Positions 44,579 through 56,223 of a stretch of 64,000 nt of DNA are shown here, one piece after another. Below the pieces are notes generated by a model that did not search any database, was not told the DNA's origin, and saw only the letters and a list, made by a program, of their open reading frames with translations. This stretch comes from Aureimonas sp. Leaf427 (GTDB lineage: Bacteria > Pseudomonadota > Alphaproteobacteria > Rhizobiales > Rhizobiaceae): contig NZ_LMQW01000034.1 in assembly GCF_001425485.1 (NCBI RefSeq), positions 124,001-188,000 of the forward strand. The letters are read 5' to 3'. The stretch's first letter is position 1. Each line of letters begins with the position of its first letter. The position numbers and the translations under genes are program-made.

Positions 44579-46723
44579 TCAGCGATTGCGCCGGTCGGAT
44601 GTTTCGAGATCGAAGTCGCCAAGAAGGCGCTCCATCTCCTCCTCCAGCGTCAGCGGTCGCTTGGCGGGCGGCGGTGTCGGTGCGGCGCTTTCGACCGGCT
44701 TTGGCGGTGCGGGCGGCTTTTCCGGCTGGACGACCGGCGCTTCGGTGCCTTCCTTCGTCGCCCAGATGTCCTCTCCCAGCTGGTCGTTCAGCTGCGCGGA
44801 GAGGAAATCCTCCAGATCGTCCTCTTCATCTTCCCACGTGGTCGCGGGCTGGCGGGTTGGCGCGGCAGCGGCCAGCGTAGCTTCGCGAGCGGGTGAAGAC
44901 GGGGTCGGCGGGACGGGAGGGACGGGCAGGACGACCTCCGGCTCGCGCCGTGTCGCAGGAGCCGGGACGCTCGTTTCGGGGGCGGACTGACGGCCCTGAA
45001 TGGCCGACGCGAAGCTGCGGACCGCGAGAGGGCGCCGATCGCCGGCATCGGGTGCCGCAACACTCGGAGCGGCCGGCCCGCTTTCCACGCGGGGCGTGGG
45101 CGGAGCGACCGGTGCCGGCTGTGCGGGCGCCTGCGGCGCAGGCTGAGGTCTCTCGATCGAGGGCGCGGCGTTCTGCTCGACGGGCGAGCGCACGGGCTCC
45201 TTCGCCTTGGCCAGAAGGCGCGCCAGAACCTCTTCGGGCGACGGCTCGTCGCCGACAGGCTTTGCAGCCTCGATCTCGTCCTCGACGTCGTTCGTCCGGT
45301 TCGGCTCGTTCCGTTTGGCCTTCGCCTCCAGCTCGGCTGCGGCGGGGGCGGGCTTTGCCGGAAGGGTCGGCGTCGCCATGGACCTTGCTTGGAAGGGCTG
45401 GGCCGCGGAGGGCTGGGCCTGGAACGACTGGGCTGGGGAGGGCTGAGCCTGGGAGGGGGGTGCCGGCTGAATCGGCGTTGCCTGACCGGACCTCTGGACA
45501 GGCTCCAATGTGCCGCCGACGGTGAAGCGCGGCAGAGGCAGGGAGACCGGACGCTGCGCATCGCCGGCTTCGGTGGCCGCCGGCGGCTGCGGCGCACGCT
45601 CGGGCTCGCGCGGCAGCTGGCGCGGCAGGGCGGTGGGCGGGATCGGCTGCGGAGCGCGGGGCGGCTGCGGCTGGGTCGGGGCAAGAGGCGGGCGCGTGGC
45701 GGCAGGCGGCACAGGCGCCGACGCCGCGGGCTGCACCGGCGGCTGCGGCGCGACGGTCTGCACGGGCGCCGATGGCAGCACGGGCGGCGCGACCCTCTGC
45801 GCCTCGGCCGGCGGGGCGATCGGATCGATCGACACGGCCGGCGCGGACGCGGCGGGCGCCGCTACGACAGGCGCCGATGCGACGGGCGCCGATACGGTCG
45901 GGGCCTGCACGACGGGCGCCGAAACGATCGGAGGCGAAACGACGGGCGGCGAAACGACAGGGGTCGTGATGACAGGGGCCTGGACGACGGGCGCGGTCGG
46001 GCGTTGCACGGCGACGCTGGGCGCAGACGGCGGCTCCACGGCGGGAATCGGCGCCGGCGGCGCGACGAGGACGGTCGCGTCCCGCTCCGGCTTCACCTCG
46101 TCCTTCGAAACCTTCGGTGCGGAAGGCCCCTCGATCGGCGGCGCGACGTTGGGCGCGGGCAGCGAAGAGGATGCCGGCGCCGCTCGGGGCGTTTCCACCA
46201 CCGGGTCCGAACGATCCGGGACGGATACGACGACGGGTGCGGCCGCGGCGACCGGCGCGACGGGCGGAGCCGGCGGCTGGGGCGGGCGCGGCACCGGCCG
46301 CGTCAGCGGGCTCGGCCCGCGCGCGACTTGGGACGGGGCGGCGCCGCGAGCCTGCCCTGCGCCGCGCTGCCCGTAGTCTTCGGCGCCGAGGCTGGGTTCG
46401 GTGCGGCCGGGCCGCGCGGAGGGCACACCGCGCAGGATGCTGGCCTCGACCACGAGATCGTTCTGTCCGCCGATCAGGAGGAGATGCTCGACCTCGTCGC
46501 GGCGCACCAGGACGAGCTTGCGCTTGGGATCGATCACCGACACGTCCATCACGGCCAGTCGCGGTCCGCGCCCTTTGACCTTCGGTCCGCTGCCGACGCC
46601 CATCGCCTTCTTGGCGATCGCCAGGACGATGACGATCAAGGCCAGAACGATGGCCGCGACCAGCGCATAATAGGCGAGCGGCGCCATGTCGGTGCCCACC
46701 ACATCAGAAAGCCAAGATGGCAT
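44579..46723 (-). CDS. FliO-like membrane protein with long proline-rich tail
   Basis: This 714-residue protein begins with a single membrane helix (about 15-37) followed by a short FliO-like beta domain (RLAVMDVSVIDPKRKLVLVRRDEVEHLLLIGGQNDLVVE). The next 550 residues are disordered and rich in Pro/Ala/Val, including runs of VVSPPIVSAPVV-type hexads. A conserved-looking C-terminus ends with LTLEEEMERLLGDF. FliO helps assemble the flagellar export gate, but no flagellar gene lies nearby. AGGAG precedes the ATG at 46723. Divergent from cckA. Confidence 0.8.
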   Translation of the reverse strand: MPSWLSDVVGTDMAPLAYYALVAAIVLALIVIVLAIAKKAMGVGSGPKVKGRGPRLAVMDVSVIDPKRKLVLVRRDEVEHLLLIGGQNDLVVEASILRGVPSARPGRTEPSLGAEDYGQRGAGQARGAAPSQVARGPSPLTRPVPRPPQPPAPPVAPVAAAAPVVVSVPDRSDPVVETPRAAPASSSLPAPNVAPPIEGPSAPKVSKDEVKPERDATVLVAPPAPIPAVEPPSAPSVAVQRPTAPVVQAPVITTPVVSPPVVSPPIVSAPVVQAPTVSAPVASAPVVAAPAASAPAVSIDPIAPPAEAQRVAPPVLPSAPVQTVAPQPPVQPAASAPVPPAATRPPLAPTQPQPPRAPQPIPPTALPRQLPREPERAPQPPAATEAGDAQRPVSLPLPRFTVGGTLEPVQRSGQATPIQPAPPSQAQPSPAQSFQAQPSAAQPFQARSMATPTLPAKPAPAAAELEAKAKRNEPNRTNDVEDEIEAAKPVGDEPSPEEVLARLLAKAKEPVRSPVEQNAAPSIERPQPAPQAPAQPAPVAPPTPRVESGPAAPSVAAPDAGDRRPLAVRSFASAIQGRQSAPETSVPAPATRREPEVVLPVPPVPPTPSSPAREATLAAAAPTRQPATTWEDEEDDLEDFLSAQLNDQLGEDIWATKEGTEAPVVQPEKPPAPPKPVESAAPTPPPAKRPLTLEEEMERLLGDFDLETSDRRNR

Positions 46724-46997
46724 GCTGCACTCCTGCAAGCTTTTTTCGATGGTAGACCGGAATTGTCGAGTCGGGACAAGCGCTTTCGGCTGGACTTTCG
46801 CGTCCGTCGGCAGCATCGCGGTCCAGCCCCGCAAAAGCCTGGGGCTCCAGATTGCCGGGATCGCGGCATCCGCCCTGTTCGCGCTTCGTCAGATTGCGCC
46901 TCGGCTGGCCTGCGTTAGAGAGTAGGGTCATCCGTGAAAGGGCGGCGAGATCGCGTCCCGATCCTGAAGCCGGCAACCGGGCAAAAGAGGTCGAGAC

Positions 46998-49580
46998 TTG
47001 AGCCGCGTGGGAACGGGACCCTTATCGATGACGAACGGAACGGGCGTCGGCTTGCCGGACAAGCCGCTGATCGACCGCACGGCGGGCGCGCGGAACGTGC
47101 GCAAGCTGCTGGTGCTGTGCGGAGCGCTCTTCTTTCTCGCCGCCATTCCCGCGCTTCTCGGCCATAGCTATGGCGGCAAGCTGCTGCTCGCGATCTTCGC
47201 GCTGCTCGCCGTCGTCGGCGTCGTCGTTGTCTTCGCCGCGGCGGTGGGGCTCGTCTCCTTCTCGGCCCAGCCCGGACAAGGCGGCATCGCCAACGATTTC
47301 CTCGACACGCTCGACGTCGGCACGCTGATCGTCGATCGCCGCGGCCGCATCGTCTATGCGAACAAGGCCTACGGGCTCGCCACGGGAGCCGCGAACGACC
47401 CGGCGGAACTACGCACGATCGAGCGTCTTCTCGCGCGGGAACGCGATGCGTCCGAGGCTATCTACCGCCTCGCCAATCTGGCGCGGGACCAGCGCAGCGG
47501 GCAGGAGGAGATCCGTCTGCCGCGAAGCCTCGCCGATGCGTCGAGCACCGAGCCACGCTGGTACCGCGTCTCCGTTCGCCCGCTCAGCGGCGCGTCCGGC
47601 GCGCTCCAGGCCTGGCAGATCGCCGACGTCACGGCCGAGCGAGACGATCAGGAGACCTTCTTCCAGGATCTCCAGCACGCGATTGACTATCTCGACCACG
47701 CGCCGGCCGGCTTCTTCGCCGCCGACGCCAAGGGGCGCATCGCTTACATCAACGCCACGCTCGCCGATTGGCTCGGTGTCGATCTCGTGGCCTTCCGCCC
47801 CTATGCGCGGGCGATCGCCGAATTCGCGGCCGATGGGGACGCGGCTCTTCTGTCGACGAGCCCGGAAGCCGCCGAAGCGGGCGCCGTCAGCATCGTCGAT
47901 CTCGACCTCGTGCGCGCCGACGGGCACAGGCTGCCGGTCCGGCTCCTGCGCAAGACCGGGCTCCTTCCGGACGGAGCGCCGGGCCTGTCGCGCACGATCG
48001 TTCTCCAGCGCAACATCGACGCCAAGGGCGCGGGCGCGCTCGACGCGGCCGAGGTGCGCTTCACGCGCTTCTTCAACTCCTCGCCGATGGCCATTGCGGC
48101 GCTCGGGCATGACGGCCGCGTCGTGCGCGCCAATGCCGCCTTCGCGCGCATGTTCGGCCAGCCCGCGGCCGGCGGGCTCGTCTCGGTGGGCGAAGTGGTG
48201 GGGGACGAAAGCCGCGACGCGCTGCGCAACGCGCTTCTCGCCGCCGGCCGCCACGATGCCAGCATTCCCGTCGTCGATGTCGAGCTGCCCGGCAGCAGCC
48301 CGACCCGCGTCGCGCGGCTCTATCTCAGCGCCGCCGGCGAATCGGGCGACGGATCGGGCGACGCCGCCATTCTCTACGGCGTCGACATCACCGATCAGCG
48401 CTCGCTGGAGGAACAGTTCGCCAAGAGCCAGAAGATGCAGGCGGTCGGCAATCTGGCCGGCGGCATCGCGCACGACTTCAACAACGTCCTGACGATCATC
48501 ACGGCCTCGGTCGACTTCCTGCTTCTCAACCACCGCTCGGGCGATCCGTCCTTCCAGGACCTTCTTCTCATCAAGCAGAGCGCCAACCGCGCGGCCTCGC
48601 TCGTGCGCCAGCTGCTCGCCTATTCGCGGCGCCAGACCATGCGCCCGAAAATGCTGAACCTCACCGACGTCATCGCGGACATGCATCTTCTTCTGAAGCG
48701 CATTTCGGGCGACCTCGTGAAGCTCGAGCGCCATCACGCGCGCGACCTCTGGCCGGTCATGGCCGATATCGGCCAGTTCGAGCAGGTGATCACCAATCTC
48801 GTGCAGAACGCCCGGGACGCCATGCCCGAGGGCGGGCGCATCCAGGTTTCCACGCGCAACGTGCCGGATGGCGAGACGCGCGGCTTCGGCTACGCGGAAA
48901 TGCAGGGCGGCGACCACGTTCTCGTCGAGGTCATGGATTCGGGAACGGGCATGCCGGCCGACGTCGCCGAGCGGATTTTCGAGCCCTTCTTCACCACCAA
49001 GGAGATCGGCAAGGGCACGGGTCTCGGCCTGTCGATGGTCTACGGCATCGTGAAGCAGTCGGGCGGCTTCATCTTCGTCGACTCGAAGGTCGGGCAGGGC
49101 ACGACCTTCCGCATCTTCCTGCCTCGCCACATTCCCGCGGACCTGCCGCTGACGAACAAGGTCGAGCCCAGCCTTTCCGCCGAGCAGGTCGCGGCCAAGG
49201 CCGATCTTTCCGGCACGGCCTCGATCCTGCTGGTGGAGGACGAGGACCATGTGCGCGCCGGCAATGTGCGCGCGCTGAAGATGCGCGGCTACGAGGTTCA
49301 CGAGGCCTCGTCCGGCGTCGAAGCGCTGGAGGTGATGGAAGCGATCGGCGGGCGGGTCGATCTCGTCGTCTCCGACGTCGTCATGCCCGAGATGGACGGC
49401 CCGACCCTCTTGCGCGAGATGCGCGCCAAGCGGCCGGACCTGAAGTTCATCTTCGTCTCCGGCTATGCCGAGGACGCCTTCGCCAAGAACCTGCCCGAGG
49501 GCGAGAAGTTCGGCTTCCTCGCCAAACCCTTCTCGCTCCGCGACCTCGCCATCGCGGTCAAGGACATGCTGGAGGAATAG
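46998..49580 (+). CDS. cckA: Cell-cycle hybrid histidine kinase CckA
   Basis: CckA phosphorylates ChpT, which then acts on CtrA and CpdR to time replication and division. The 860 residues begin with two membrane helices (about 36-82), followed by PAS modules (about 95-210, 220-340, 350-470), HisKA with H492 in GGIAHDFNN, HATPase ([12 protein letters not shown]), and a receiver domain with D793. The domain order and the [10 protein letters not shown]...KFGFLAKPF end are characteristic. The TTG at 46998 has AGAGG seven bases upstream; ATG at 47028 is the alternative. Confidence 0.93.
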   Translation: MSRVGTGPLSMTNGTGVGLPDKPLIDRTAGARNVRKLLVLCGALFFLAAIPALLGHSYGGKLLLAIFALLAVVGVVVVFAAAVGLVSFSAQPGQGGIANDFLDTLDVGTLIVDRRGRIVYANKAYGLATGAANDPAELRTIERLLARERDASEAIYRLANLARDQRSGQEEIRLPRSLADASSTEPRWYRVSVRPLSGASGALQAWQIADVTAERDDQETFFQDLQHAIDYLDHAPAGFFAADAKGRIAYINATLADWLGVDLVAFRPYARAIAEFAADGDAALLSTSPEAAEAGAVSIVDLDLVRADGHRLPVRLLRKTGLLPDGAPGLSRTIVLQRNIDAKGAGALDAAEVRFTRFFNSSPMAIAALGHDGRVVRANAAFARMFGQPAAGGLVSVGEVVGDESRDALRNALLAAGRHDASIPVVDVELPGSSPTRVARLYLSAAGESGDGSGDAAILYGVDITDQRSLEEQFAKSQKMQAVGNLAGGIAHDFNNVLTIITASVDFLLLNHRSGDPSFQDLLLIKQSANRAASLVRQLLAYSRRQTMRPKMLNLTDVIADMHLLLKRISGDLVKLERHHARDLWPVMADIGQFEQVITNLVQNARDAMPEGGRIQVSTRNVPDGETRGFGYAEMQGGDHVLVEVMDSGTGMPADVAERIFEPFFTTKEIGKGTGLGLSMVYGIVKQSGGFIFVDSKVGQGTTFRIFLPRHIPADLPLTNKVEPSLSAEQVAAKADLSGTASILLVEDEDHVRAGNVRALKMRGYEVHEASSGVEALEVMEAIGGRVDLVVSDVVMPEMDGPTLLREMRAKRPDLKFIFVSGYAEDAFAKNLPEGEKFGFLAKPFSLRDLAIAVKDMLEE

Positions 49581-49584
49581 GCGG

Positions 49585-50526
49585 TCAGTCCGCCGACAGC
49601 GCTTCGGCCAAGCGCTGCGCCACGAGAGCCTTGGCGATGCCGGCCGCAAGGCGGGCGTTGGAGCGCACGAGGGCGATGTTGGTCTCCAGCGACCTGCCCT
49701 CGCTCAGCTCGAAGATCCGCTGCAGGAGGAAGGGCGTGACGGCCTTGCCGGCGATGCCCTTCCGGTCGGCATCGCCCAGCGCGTCGGCGATCCAGAGCTC
49801 CACGATATTGGCCTCGATCTCGTCCTCCGCATCGACCGGATTGCCGATCAGCATGCCCCCGCCGAGCCCGATTCGGCTGCGCCTGTGCTGGAAGGAGGCG
49901 ATGGCCTCCGCCGAATCGAGCCGAAGCGGGGCGGGCAGGCCCGAGACGCGCGACCAGAAGGCCGGCCAATCGTCGCTGCGATAGCCGATGACCGGAACGC
50001 CTTTCGTCTCAAGCACTTCCAGCGTCTTTCCGATATCCAGAATCGCCTTGGCGCCGGCCGAGACGACGATGACCGGCGTCGCCGCCAATTCGTCGAGATC
50101 GGCGGAGATGTCGAAGCTCGCGCCTGCGCCGCGATGGACCCCGCCGATGCCGCCTGTGGCGAAGACGCCGATCCCGGCGAGCGCCGCCGCGATCATCGTC
50201 GCCGCGACCGTGGTGGAGCCCGTGCGGCCCGTCGCCATGGCGAAGGCGAGATCGGCCCGAGAGAGCTTCATCACCGAGGTCGCCTTGGCCAGCGCTTCGA
50301 TCTCGGCATCGTCGAGCCCGATCCGCAGAACGCCGTCGAGCACCGCGATCGTCGCAGGCTCGGCACCCTCCGCGCGCACCAGCGCCTCGACGCCCCGCGC
50401 GGTCTCGACATTCTGCGGATAGGGCATGCCATGCGTGATGATCGTCGATTCCAACGCCACGACCGGGCGGTTTTCGGCGAGTGCTGCCGCGACACGCGGC
50501 GAAAGGCGAAAGGGCTGGTCCGTCAT
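49585..50526 (-). CDS. psuG: Pseudouridine-5'-phosphate glycosidase
   Basis: PsuG cleaves pseudouridine 5'-phosphate to uracil and ribose 5-phosphate. The 313-residue protein has the family pattern: VALESTIITHGMPYP at the start, AFAMATGRTGSTTVAATMI, ATGGIGGVHRG, and VSAGAKAILD. The ATG at 50526 has AGGA nine bases upstream; another ATG at 50535 would add three residues. It lies downstream of psuK in one operon and converges on cckA, with four bases between stops. Confidence 0.94.
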   Translation of the reverse strand: MTDQPFRLSPRVAAALAENRPVVALESTIITHGMPYPQNVETARGVEALVRAEGAEPATIAVLDGVLRIGLDDAEIEALAKATSVMKLSRADLAFAMATGRTGSTTVAATMIAAALAGIGVFATGGIGGVHRGAGASFDISADLDELAATPVIVVSAGAKAILDIGKTLEVLETKGVPVIGYRSDDWPAFWSRVSGLPAPLRLDSAEAIASFQHRRSRIGLGGGMLIGNPVDAEDEIEANIVELWIADALGDADRKGIAGKAVTPFLLQRIFELSEGRSLETNIALVRSNARLAAGIAKALVAQRLAEALSAD

Positions 50527-50538
50527 GGTGGGCATCCT

Positions 50539-51489
50539 TCAGGAGGCGAGGGAGCGCGGAGGCGCCATCGCCTCCATCGTTCGTGCGATGGTGTCGACCG
50601 TCTCGCCCGTTTCCGACGCATCCATCGAGATGCGCCGGCTGGCGGCGGCCATCCCGAGACGGGCGGCTTCGAGAAAGGGGCGGCCTGCCACGATCGCCTG
50701 GAAGGCGACGCCGGCCAGCGTGTCGCCGGCGCCCGTCACGTCGCGCAGCGAGGCGACCGCCGGCGGTGCCTGAAGGTGGATCGCTCCGTCCTCGATCAGC
50801 GCCGCATCGTGCGGTCCGTCCGTGACGACCGCGCGACGGACACCCATGTCCACCAGATTTTGAGCCAGCCGGGCCGCGTCCGTCGCCGGTGTCATTTCGA
50901 CGAGGGTCGCCGCCTCGGCGCGCGATAGAAAGAGAGTGCCGAGGCGCGGGAGGCTGGCGGATAGCCGCATGGCCTTCGCCGGCGAAACGGCGATCGCGGC
51001 GGTGGGGCGCTCGCCGAAGCGCGCCAGGAGATGCGCGATCGTCTCGGCGGAGAGATTGGCGTCGAGAAGAAGCCCGCCCGCCTCGGCCAATTCGAGCCGC
51101 ACGCGCCGCTGGCGCAGGAGCCGCCGGCCGAGGAGATCGTAGATCGCCATGTCGGCGATGCCCGCGACGAGATCGCCGCGATCGTCGAGGATCGCGTTGT
51201 AGGTCGCCGTGGTGCGGTCCAGCCAGACAAAGGCGTGCTCGTCGATGCAGGCCGCTTCGACCGCTTCGGCAACCCGCTCTCCGGCGAGATCGCCGCCGCG
51301 GGTCGTGCAGAGCCGGACCCTGGCGCCGAAGAGCCGCATCGCCAGGGCCGCATTGAACGCGGCCCCGCCGACCGTCTCCGTCACCACGCCCGGATTCGAG
51401 GCGCCCTTCTGGAAGGGAGTGCTCGACCGCGCCCGGCGATCAAGATGCGCCGCGCCGATCGCCAGAATGGAGGGAGGGGTCTCACTCAT
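50539..51489 (-). CDS. psuK: Pseudouridine kinase (PfkB family)
   Basis: This 316-residue ribokinase-type sugar kinase shows GGAAFNAALAMRLFGA near the N-terminus and the PfkB signature DVTGAGDTLAG with the catalytic Asp near the C-terminus. Alone it could phosphorylate several nucleosides, but with psuG directly downstream it is assigned as pseudouridine kinase. Together they recycle pseudouridine from RNA turnover. Divergent from recA. Confidence 0.92.
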   Translation of the reverse strand: MSETPPSILAIGAAHLDRRARSSTPFQKGASNPGVVTETVGGAAFNAALAMRLFGARVRLCTTRGGDLAGERVAEAVEAACIDEHAFVWLDRTTATYNAILDDRGDLVAGIADMAIYDLLGRRLLRQRRVRLELAEAGGLLLDANLSAETIAHLLARFGERPTAAIAVSPAKAMRLSASLPRLGTLFLSRAEAATLVEMTPATDAARLAQNLVDMGVRRAVVTDGPHDAALIEDGAIHLQAPPAVASLRDVTGAGDTLAGVAFQAIVAGRPFLEAARLGMAAASRRISMDASETGETVDTIARTMEAMAPPRSLAS

Positions 51490-51545
51490 GATCGCGATAT
51501 CCCCGAAAATTCGGTGTCAGACAGGAACAAAACGCGACCACGCTC

Positions 51546-51571
51546 TTGCGCGATGGGAACAAAATAAGTAC
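51546..51571. promoter_or_regulatory. SOS/LexA operator upstream of recA
   Basis: TTG, 11 bases, then CAA (51546-51562) matches the operator I recall as described for Rhizobium etli recA. It overlaps GAAC-N7-GTAC (51557-51571), close to the rhizobial GAAC-N7-GAAC LexA box. It sits about 63 bases before the recA start. Confidence 0.72.
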
Positions 51572-51633
51572 ATCTGCAACATCCAAGGCGTGATTGCACC
51601 CCGGCATTGCGCGTGAAATAAGGACGCTCCCCC

Positions 51634-52701
<1,068 letters not shown>

Positions 52702-53014
52702 GATCGGGTTCGGAGAGGGATTTTCCTCTCCCTCGAATCGAACAGGATCGCGGCGTCCCGGAAGCGGGGCGCCGTTTTCGTCGGGGGCTGCGCCCTTTCC
52801 CGGCGCCATGGCGGTCCGTCGCTGATGGACAGGCCTTGTCGCCCCGGCTAAAACCCGGTCGCCTTTGCGCCGTCGAAGAGCCCGTTGGGCCGTTCGGTCC
52901 GGCGCGACGAAGGCGGGCGCCGAGATGGATCGGCGTCGCGATCCTGCTCCGCGCTCTCGGCGAATTCGGCTTTGTCGAAGCGATGGCGCGTCCAAGTCTT
53001 GCGAAGGTTGTTTC
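52702..53014. other. Intergenic region between recA and alaS
   Basis: About 310 bases hold a first hairpin near 52709-52737, the recA terminator, and then the alaS promoter. No gene is seen. Confidence 0.6.
52751..52778 (+). terminator. Rho-independent terminator of recA
   Basis: A 10-bp stem, CGGCGTCCCG/CGGGGCGCCG, has one wobble pair and a GAAG loop, followed by TTTT. Confidence 0.8.
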
Positions 53015-55678
53015 ATGAGCGGCGTGAACGAAATCCGGTCGGCGTTCCTTCAGTACTTCGCGAAGAACGGCCATGAGCCCGTCGCGTCCTCACCGCTCGT
53101 CCCGCGCAACGACCCGACCTTGATGTTCACCAATGCCGGCATGGTGCAGTTCAAGAACGTCTTCACGGGCCTCGAAAATCGTCCCTACAAGCGGGCCGCG
53201 ACCTCGCAGAAATGCGTTCGCGCCGGCGGCAAGCACAACGATCTCGACAATGTCGGCTACACGGCCCGGCATCACACGTTCTTCGAGATGCTCGGCAATT
53301 TCTCCTTCGGCGACTATTTCAAGGAGAATGCCATCGAGTTCGCCTGGACGCTCCTGACCAAGGAGTTCGGGCTGGCGAAGGACAAGCTGCTCGTCACCGT
53401 CTATCACGACGACGACGAGGCCGCGTCCTTCTGGAAGAAGATCGCCGGTCTCACCGACGACCGGATCATCCGCATCGCGACGTCGGACAATTTCTGGTCG
53501 ATGGGCGAGACGGGTCCTTGTGGTCCCTGCTCGGAAATCTTCTACGATCACGGCGAGTCGATCTTCGGCGGTCCTCCCGGCAGCAAGGACGAGGACGGCG
53601 ACCGGTTCATCGAGATCTGGAACCTCGTCTTCATGCAATTCGAGCAGCTCTCGCCGAGCGAGCGCGTCGCCCTGCCCAAGCCCTCGATCGATACGGGCAT
53701 GGGCCTTGAACGGGTCGCGGCCGTGCTACAGGGCGTCCACGACAATTACGACATCGATCTCTTCAAAGCGCTGATCCGTGCGTCCGAGGAACTGACCGGC
53801 GTTCCGGCAATCGGTGAGAACCGCGCGAGCCATCGCGTGATCGCCGACCACCTGCGCTCCTCCGCCTTCCTCATCGCGGATGGTGTCCTGCCGTCCAACG
53901 AGGGGCGCGGCTACGTGCTTCGCCGCATCATGCGCCGGGCGATGCGCCACGCGAAGATGCTCGGCGCCCGCGAGCCGATTCTCTACAGGCTCCTTCCGGT
54001 GCTCGTCGCGGAGATGGGCCGCGCCTATCCCGAGCTCGTCCGTGCGGAGGCGCTGACGGCCGAGACGTTCAAGCTGGAGGAGAAGCGCTTTCTCCAGACG
54101 CTCGATCGCGGTCTCGTCCTTCTCAACGAAGCCAGCGAGGCGATGGGCGAGGGCGAGAAGCTGCCTGGCGAGACCGCTTTCAAGCTCTACGACACCTATG
54201 GCTTCCCCCTCGATCTGACGCAGGACGCCCTGCGCCAGCGCGGCATCGAGGTCGATGTCGACGGTTTCCGCACGGCGATGGAAAAGCAGAAGGCCGAGGC
54301 GCGGGCGAGCTGGGCGGGGTCCGGCGAGACCGCGTCGGAGACGGTCTGGTTCCAGATCCGCGACCGCGTCGGCGCGACCGAGTTCCTCGGCTACGACACC
54401 GAGAAGGCGGAGGGAGCCGTGGTCGCGCTCGTCGCCGACGGTGCCGAGGTCTCGGAGGCCGTTTCGGGCACCGACGTGTCGATCGTTCTCAACCAGACGC
54501 CGTTCTACGCTGAATCCGGCGGCCAGCTCGGCGACACCGGGACGATGCGCGGCGAGGGCGTGCGTCTGTCGGTGACGAACACGCAGAAGATGGCCGGCGG
54601 CCTCTTCGTCCATCGCGCGACCGTCGAGGAGGGCGTCCTGAAGATCGGCGCAGCGCTCGAACTCGAGGTCGATCATGCCCGCCGCACGAAGATCCGTTCG
54701 AACCATTCGGCGACGCATCTTCTTCACGAGGGCCTTCGCGAGGTGCTGGGCACCCATGTCGCGCAGAAGGGGTCGATGGTCTCGCCGGACCGCCTGCGCT
54801 TCGACTTCTCGCATCCCAAGCCCATCGATGCCGAGGAGCTCGCGAAGGTCGAACGTCTCGCCAATGCAATTGTCCTCCAGAACACGCCGGTCGAGACGCG
54901 CCTGATGGCCGTGGACGACGCGATCGCCGAGGGCGCGATGGCGCTGTTCGGCGAGAAGTACGGCGACGAGGTGCGCGTCGTCTCGATGGGGCTGAACGAG
55001 ACCGGCGAGAAGGCCGGGCGGCCCTATTCGATCGAGCTTTGCGGCGGCACGCATGTGCGCGCCACCGGCGATATCGGTCTGGTGCATGTGCTGGCCGAAA
55101 GCGCCGTCGGTGCGGGTGTCCGGCGCATCGAGGCGCTGACCGGCGGCGCGGCGCGCGACTATCTGATGGAGCAAGACGCGCGGGTTCGGCGCATGGCGGC
55201 CGCGCTGAAGGTCGCGCCCGCCGAAGCGGCGGAGCGGCTGGAGGTGCTGGTCGACGAGCGCAAGCGGCTGGAGCGGGAGCTTGCCGATGCCAAGCGCAAG
55301 CTGGCGATGGTCGGCGACAGCGGCGGGGCCGAGGGCGGACCTGGGGCACGCGAGATCGGCGGCGTGAAGTTCCTCGGGCGAGTGCTCGACGGCGTCGCCG
55401 CCAAGGACCTGAAGGGTCTCGTCGACGATGCCAAGGCCGGGCTCGGTTCGGGCGTCGTCGTCTTCGTCGGCGTCGCAGAGGGCAAGGCGAGCGTCGTCGT
55501 CGGCGTCACGCCGGATCTCACCGGCCGCTTCGACGCGGTCGCGCTCGTTCGGCAGGCGAGCGAGGCGATCGGCGGAAAGGGCGGCGGCGGGCGTCCCGAC
55601 ATGGCGCAGGCGGGCGGACCCGATGCCGCGAAGGCCGGAGATGCCGTCTCGGCCGTGGAAGCCGCGCTCGCGGCTTGA
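53015..55678 (+). CDS. alaS: Alanyl-tRNA synthetase
   Basis: AlaS charges tRNA-Ala and edits mischarged Ser and Gly. The 887-residue protein has the class II catalytic core ([44 protein letters not shown]), the editing-domain zinc ligands in HSATHLLH and CGGTHV, and a C-terminal coiled-coil plus C-Ala domain. The ATG at 53015 follows GAAGG by seven bases. The order recA, alaS, icd is common in rhizobia. Confidence 0.97.
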   Translation: MSGVNEIRSAFLQYFAKNGHEPVASSPLVPRNDPTLMFTNAGMVQFKNVFTGLENRPYKRAATSQKCVRAGGKHNDLDNVGYTARHHTFFEMLGNFSFGDYFKENAIEFAWTLLTKEFGLAKDKLLVTVYHDDDEAASFWKKIAGLTDDRIIRIATSDNFWSMGETGPCGPCSEIFYDHGESIFGGPPGSKDEDGDRFIEIWNLVFMQFEQLSPSERVALPKPSIDTGMGLERVAAVLQGVHDNYDIDLFKALIRASEELTGVPAIGENRASHRVIADHLRSSAFLIADGVLPSNEGRGYVLRRIMRRAMRHAKMLGAREPILYRLLPVLVAEMGRAYPELVRAEALTAETFKLEEKRFLQTLDRGLVLLNEASEAMGEGEKLPGETAFKLYDTYGFPLDLTQDALRQRGIEVDVDGFRTAMEKQKAEARASWAGSGETASETVWFQIRDRVGATEFLGYDTEKAEGAVVALVADGAEVSEAVSGTDVSIVLNQTPFYAESGGQLGDTGTMRGEGVRLSVTNTQKMAGGLFVHRATVEEGVLKIGAALELEVDHARRTKIRSNHSATHLLHEGLREVLGTHVAQKGSMVSPDRLRFDFSHPKPIDAEELAKVERLANAIVLQNTPVETRLMAVDDAIAEGAMALFGEKYGDEVRVVSMGLNETGEKAGRPYSIELCGGTHVRATGDIGLVHVLAESAVGAGVRRIEALTGGAARDYLMEQDARVRRMAAALKVAPAEAAERLEVLVDERKRLERELADAKRKLAMVGDSGGAEGGPGAREIGGVKFLGRVLDGVAAKDLKGLVDDAKAGLGSGVVVFVGVAEGKASVVVGVTPDLTGRFDAVALVRQASEAIGGKGGGGRPDMAQAGGPDAAKAGDAVSAVEAALAA

Positions 55679-55777
55679 GCGCCTGACCGGGCGCCTTTGC
55701 CGGAGGCTACAAAGCGGCCGCGACGATGGGGGCATTCTCTGCCCCGATGCTGATGGGGATGGGACGTCGATACGAGA

Positions 55778-55805
55778 AAGGGCTGGTCGCATGCGACCAG
55801 CCCTT
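55778..55805. terminator. 28-base perfect palindrome between alaS and the PRC-barrel gene
   Basis: Each half is 14 bases (AAGGGCTGGTCGCA on the left). As RNA it folds into a long GC-rich hairpin between convergent genes. Only short T-runs follow, so it may act as a bidirectional terminator or be a protein-binding palindrome. Confidence 0.6.
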
Positions 55806-55848
55806 CCTGATTCGAGCCTCATGCGTTTCGGCACGCGGCCGATCGATA

Positions 55849-56223
55849 TCAGTCGTTGTAGATGGGAAGTGCGCCGACCGCAGCGGCGTCGGCTGACAGG
55901 ATGAGCTTCACGCCGTTGAGAGTGAGGCTTTCCAGCGGCACGATGCGGTCCTCGTTGCCGAAGCCGGCCTTGTCGTCGAAATCGACTGCGACGGCGGTTG
56001 CCGTGGCCGCGTCGGTTCCGAGGACCTCCTCGATCTCGCCGATCTTCACGCCGGCGGCGTTGTGGATGGCGAGATCCTCCAGCGCGTCGGCATTGGAATT
56101 GATCATCGGAATCATCGTCGCGTCCGCGACTTCGACGAGCGCCGTGGTCTGCGCGTGGGCAGTGGCGGCGCCGAAAAGGCTCGTGGCGATGACGACGGAG
56201 GCGATGGTCTTGCGATCGAACAT
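55849..56223 (-). CDS. Secreted PRC-barrel domain protein
   Basis: The 124-residue protein has a signal peptide (MFDRKTIASVVIATSLFGAATAHA, cut before QTT) followed by a PRC-barrel-like domain (HNAAGVKIGEIEEVLG ... VAVDFDDKAGFGNEDRIVPLESLTL). Secreted PRC-barrel proteins of this size are common in rhizobia and mostly unassigned. GGAG lies ten bases before the ATG at 56223. Confidence 0.85.
   Translation of the reverse strand: MFDRKTIASVVIATSLFGAATAHAQTTALVEVADATMIPMINSNADALEDLAIHNAAGVKIGEIEEVLGTDAATATAVAVDFDDKAGFGNEDRIVPLESLTLNGVKLILSADAAAVGALPIYND

Noticed and set aside
45820-45990. Repetitive GC-rich DNA as a satellite or regulatory repeat
   Set aside because: It encodes the VVSPP/VVSAP-type low-complexity part of the FliO-like protein and stays in frame, so it is explained by the coding sequence.
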